Shown here in pieces: positions 5,961 to 7,440 of a stretch of DNA of 7,440 nucleotides. This DNA comes from an uncultured Bacilli bacterium. Lineage in GTDB: Bacteria > Bacillota_I > Bacilli_A > RF39 > UBA660. Each line of letters begins with the position of its first letter. Within the stretch, counting starts at the first letter, position 1. The notes under the pieces are model-generated. The model worked only from the letters and a program-made list of their open reading frames with translations, ran no database searches and was not told the DNA's origin. Made by a program: the position numbers and the translations under genes. Location of the stretch: contig CAKPJX010000032.1 in the NCBI GenBank assembly GCA_934163035.1, positions 1 through 7,440 on the forward strand, read 5' to 3'.

Positions 5961-6112
5961 GGATCAATATAATTTTAAGATAGACTTCTATGAATATTTA
6001 TGTATTACCAGGTTGTAAAAGAAATTACCCTAATTATTATTTACTTTCTCCTTGCTAAAGCATTTTATGTCAAATAAATATTATACTTTTCAAATCATCA
6101 TTAGTCATCCTC

Positions 6113-6246
6113 TCATGAACCGATATTATTATGAGTACTACAATTAGATATGACCTTTCTTAGTTTAAAATTTTCTACTAAACTAACCACTTCTACCATA
6201 TGGTCTTTATTATCGTGTAGTGATATACGCTTACGTATACGAATTT
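6113..6246 (-). pseudogene. Possible remnant of a degraded coding sequence
   Basis: From a TAA near 6247 the minus-strand frame stays open for about 43 codons to TGA at 6113-6115. It reads IRIRKRISLHDNKDHMVEVV followed by SLVENFKLRKVISNC. The only ATG (6199) has no convincing Shine-Dalgarno and would give 28 aa. The charged, heptad-like EVVSLVENFKLRKV stretch looks protein-like, but I cannot name a family. It could be chance in AT-rich DNA. Confidence 0.2.
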
Positions 6247-6253
6247 AGCAAAG

Positions 6254-6277
6254 AAAAAGATTGTTAAAATCAACCTT
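6254..6277 (-). terminator. Possible weak intrinsic terminator after the 149-aa gene
   Basis: On the minus strand, AAGGTTG (6271-6277), a 7-nt loop and CAATCTT (6257-6263) pair over 7 bp with one G-U. The arm runs into five U (6254-6258). It starts 11 nt after the stop codon of the gene at 6288-6737. Two of the stem pairs use bases of the U-run, so it is weak. Confidence 0.5.
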
Positions 6278-6287
6278 TAATACATAT

Positions 6288-6737
6288 TTATTTAAATAAT
6301 TTATTTCCCAACTCACTAATATTTTCTATTTTTTCGTTATTAGCATATGAGTATGATATATAGGATTGCCAATCTTTTCTAGAATCTTTTTCAATGTCTT
6401 TTGTTATCTTTTTTAAATCATTTTTATCATTTAGTGATCCAGAACCAACATCACTTTTTTTACCTGAACCAGCTATTGTAATATCTGACTTTGATTTAAT
6501 ATAAAAATATTTATTATCGCTTTTTGATGATCTATAAATGCAATATGTATATTCTATTCCTTCATCAATTGCCAACATTTCACTATGATAAACAGTTGCG
6601 ATATAATCATAATCAGGTCTTGCATAACTTTCTTTGGTACTTTTTTTATTATTCAATATCCCTATAAATAAAAGCGTAATACTAATTATAGCAATTGCAA
6701 TTATAGTCTTTCCAATATTTTTTTCATTAATAATCAC
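6288..6737 (-). CDS. Small single-pass membrane protein of unknown function
   Basis: A 149-aa product that I cannot assign to a named family. Residues 11-28 (TIIAIAIISITLLFIGIL) form one transmembrane segment or uncleaved signal anchor. No lipobox cysteine follows, so the rest is probably exposed outside the membrane. That part is Tyr/Ser/Lys-rich: YTYCIYRSSKSDNKYFYIKS (63-82) looks like a beta-hairpin of a small exported domain. It is followed by DITIAGSGKKSDVGSGSLND (85-104), a charged helix (about 104-121), and a closing SELGNKLFK. The frame opens with GTG at 6737, the first start after an in-frame TAG. AGGA lies only 1 nt before it, and the likely transcription start is about 5 nt upstream. 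The true start is therefore uncertain: either nearly leaderless, or a rare downstream ATT at 6731 correctly spaced from AGGA. It is monocistronic and may be an accessory gene. Confidence 0.75.
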   Translation of the reverse strand: MIINEKNIGKTIIAIAIISITLLFIGILNNKKSTKESYARPDYDYIATVYHSEMLAIDEGIEYTYCIYRSSKSDNKYFYIKSKSDITIAGSGKKSDVGSGSLNDKNDLKKITKDIEKDSRKDWQSYISYSYANNEKIENISELGNKLFK

Positions 6738-6748
6738 ATCCTATGGTC

Positions 6749-6754
6749 ATTATA
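6749..6754 (-). promoter_or_regulatory. Extended -10 promoter of the 149-aa gene
   Basis: On the minus strand a perfect TATAAT (6749-6754) is preceded by TGA, making the extended TGnTATAAT form. A weak TTTACT -35 lies 18 bp upstream. The expected start at about 6742 leaves only ~5 nt before the GTG codon. Confidence 0.6.
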
Positions 6755-6778
6755 TCACGTATAATACTGAGTAGTAAA

Positions 6779-6798
6779 TTGATAAGTTTTGATAAGTT
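6779..6798. repeat. Tandem duplication of a 10-bp unit
   Basis: TTGATAAGTT occurs twice head to tail (6779-6788 and 6789-6798), about 25 bp upstream of the -10 of the minus-strand 149-aa gene. It is helically phased and so could be a regulator site, or simple slippage. Confidence 0.6.
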
Positions 6799-6823
6799 AA
6801 AACTTTTGATATTTACATTATAA

Positions 6824-6859
6824 TATTTATATTCAGTTTTATAAAAATGAATATAAATA
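6824..6859. repeat. 12-bp perfect inverted repeat with a palindromic loop
   Basis: The arms TATTTATATTCA (6824-6835) and TGAATATAAATA (6848-6859) are exact complements. The 12-nt loop contains the self-complementary TTTTATAAAA (6837-6846), so almost the whole 36 bp is symmetrical. No U-run follows on either strand, which argues against a normal terminator. It lies in the gap between the 149-aa gene and the IS110 remnant, and could be an operator, a cruciform, or an end of an unrelated small element. Confidence 0.7.
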
Positions 6860-6938
6860 ACTGCGATTGAGTTTAGGTAAATTATATTAAAAGTCTTTGT
6901 ATCCATTTCTATGACGGCCTAGCTCTTTTCTTTTTATT

Positions 6939-7020
6939 ATCCTAGTTTTAGAATGTTAGGATTAATTTTTAATCCTATATAACAAACGTAATGAGAAATA
7001 TTGAGATTCTAGAGTTCAAT
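6939..7020 (+). ncRNA. Structured non-coding region upstream of the IS110 transposase remnant (possible bridge-RNA/seekRNA relic)
   Basis: ATCCTA (6939-6944) can pair with TAGGAT (6957-6962). The same TAGGATTA (6957-6964) also pairs perfectly over 8 bp with TAATCCTA (6970-6977) across a 5-nt loop, so the two hairpins exclude each other. A further ATTGA...TCAAT hairpin (7000-7020) centred on TCTAGA ends 18 bp before the first transposase ATG. IS110-group elements are known to encode a structured bridge RNA in the non-coding left end just before the transposase gene, and this stretch occupies that position. No loop can be matched to target or donor sequence here, so the RNA assignment is inference. 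Confidence 0.3.
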
Positions 7021-7037
7021 CGTATGTGAAAGGAAGT

Positions 7038-7202
7038 ATGCTTATGCAAAATGTTCTAGCCATTGATGTGGCTAAAGGTAAAAGTATGGTATCTTTTATT
7101 AGTTCTTATGGTAAAGTTCTAATTGAACCATATAAATTTAATCATTCTATTAATGATTTTACTAATTTACTTGATAGAATTAAAAAGCAACAAATCTTAT
7201 AA
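7038..7202 (+). pseudogene. IS110-family transposase, truncated N-terminal fragment
   Basis: A 54-codon plus-strand ORF. VLAIDVAKGKSMVSFISSYG followed by KVLIEPYKFNHSINDFTNLL matches the start of IS110-family (DEDD, RuvC-like) transposases, which typically open with (G)IDVSKGKS..., the phrase 'YG-V', a basic/hydrophobic turn and NH(T/S)..EF..LL. The first catalytic Asp is D10. Full-length members are about 400 aa, so everything after the first ~50 residues, including the Tnp20 serine domain, is missing. The frame drifts to KKQQIL and stops at TAA 7200-7202. The start is ATG 7038 or, better spaced from AAAGGA (7029-7034), ATG 7044. It is inactive on its own. It is the only clear plus-strand coding remnant, and the break lies at about 7190-7202, next to the end of the convergent nuclease gene. 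Confidence 0.85.
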
Positions 7203-7204
7203 TG

Positions 7205-7440
7205 TCACACTAATTCATATTCTCTCGCAATTATTCTATTATCAGAGCAATATTTAATTACATATTTATTATCTTGCTTACAAATGATAATTCCTACTGT
7301 ATCATTTTCTTCAATAGTTTTTATATTCTTATCTATATAGTTCATATAAGTCATAATTTGACCTGTATGCTCTTTCTTAAGTTCTGTTATCTTTAATTCT
7401 ACGACTACATAACACCTATATTTAATATTATAAAGTAATA
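7205..7440 (-). CDS. YhcG/DUF1016-family PDDEXK nuclease-like protein, C-terminal part
   Basis: The last 78 codons of a minus-strand gene that enters from the right edge. The visible product starts LLYNIKYRCYVVVELKITEL and ends IAREYELV-stop. It matches the C-terminal nuclease domain of YhcG (DUF1016): the family pattern is D-LLFY...-C-YVVIELK, then GQ...Y(L/M)...(D) and a G-I-I-L/I-C strand. The ELK catalytic pair is present (E14 and K16 of the visible part), as are HTGQIMTYMNYIDKNI and VGIIICKQDNKYVIKYC. The preceding catalytic Asp would lie just outside the window. These proteins are found in accessory regions, often near restriction-modification genes or mobile elements; their exact role is not settled. 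The 3' end appears intact (TGA at 7205-7207), stopping 2 bp short of the convergent IS110 fragment. Confidence 0.88.
   Translation of the reverse strand, partial: LLYNIKYRCYVVVELKITELKKEHTGQIMTYMNYIDKNIKTIEENDTVGIIICKQDNKYVIKYCSDNRIIAREYELV

Larger units (their letters stand above)
5913..6287. other. 375-bp gene-poor spacer between dnaI and the 149-aa membrane protein gene
   Basis: No full-length gene is seen on either strand. The spacer holds a possible weak terminator at its right end (6254-6277), a TATACG-CTTA-CGTATA inverted repeat (6224-6239), a stop-bounded minus-strand reading frame that may be a gene remnant (6113-6246), and the possible dnaI promoter at its left end. It contains a TTGACA (minus strand, 6068-6073) with no matching -10. 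Apart from these I see nothing. In Bacillus dnaB sits directly upstream of dnaI; there is no trace of it that I can read here. Confidence 0.5.

Noticed and set aside
6957..6977. TAGGATTA/TAATCCTA hairpin as an intrinsic terminator
   Set aside because: No U-run follows on either strand (AU-mixed sequence then AACAAACG), so it was kept only as part of the structured IS110 left-end region.
1..7440. CRISPR array, tRNA or rRNA gene
   Set aside because: No regularly spaced identical repeats, no cloverleaf with a TTC-type T-loop and no rRNA-like stretch was seen on either strand.
1..7440. Mycoplasma-type code with UGA as tryptophan
   Set aside because: UGA ends mraZ, dnaI, the 171-aa gene and the YhcG gene at sensible places, and Trp codons checked in mraZ and the M23 peptidase are UGG.

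Overview
The window is AT-rich, codon-biased DNA from a low-GC Gram-positive (Firmicutes/Bacillota, Bacilli- or Mollicutes-related) bacterium. The evidence is a T-box riboswitch, a DnaI-type helicase loader, a mraZ-rsmH pair with GTGG MraZ boxes, strong Shine-Dalgarno sites and consensus SigA-type promoters. The genetic code looks standard: UGA ends several genes and Trp is UGG in the genes read. A free-living or gut-associated lineage is plausible, but the genus cannot be told from sequence alone.

Layout. Almost everything is on the minus strand, so transcription runs from right to left. (1) Positions 1-697 hold the start of the division/cell-wall cluster: promoter, three MraZ boxes, mraZ, and the first 63 codons of rsmH, which runs off the left edge. 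(2) Positions 745-1627 hold a terminator, a degenerate pentapeptide-repeat gene with a 42-residue duplication, and a tiny or interrupted ORF. (3) Positions 1651-4196 are a threonyl-tRNA synthetase operon: promoter, T-box leader with clear antiterminator and terminator, an unrecognised 171-aa gene, then a TGS-less thrS overlapping it by 4 nt. (4) Positions 4199-5010 hold a membrane-anchored or secreted M23 (LytM-type) peptidase with a perfect promoter and a 5'-end hairpin that presents its Shine-Dalgarno in the loop. (5) Positions 5007-5960 hold the helicase loader dnaI. The order dnaI ... thrS recalls the dnaB-dnaI-ytxB-ytxC-thrS neighbourhood of Bacillus, with the genes between replaced. (6) Positions 5913-6287 are a gene-poor spacer with a possible degraded reading frame, followed by a small single-pass membrane protein of unknown role (6288-6737). 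(7) Positions 6779-7440 are accessory DNA: repeats and a long inverted repeat, a structured stretch, a 54-aa plus-strand N-terminal fragment of an IS110-family transposase, and convergent to it the C-terminal end of a YhcG/DUF1016 PDDEXK nuclease running off the right edge.

The core genes serve replication initiation, tRNA charging and cell-wall growth/division. The right end is a mobile-element graveyard. No complete new multi-gene system is visible. The items most worth a second look are the structured region in front of the IS110 remnant (a possible bridge-RNA/seekRNA relic), the T-box-controlled unknown gene, and the hairpin on the M23 peptidase mRNA.
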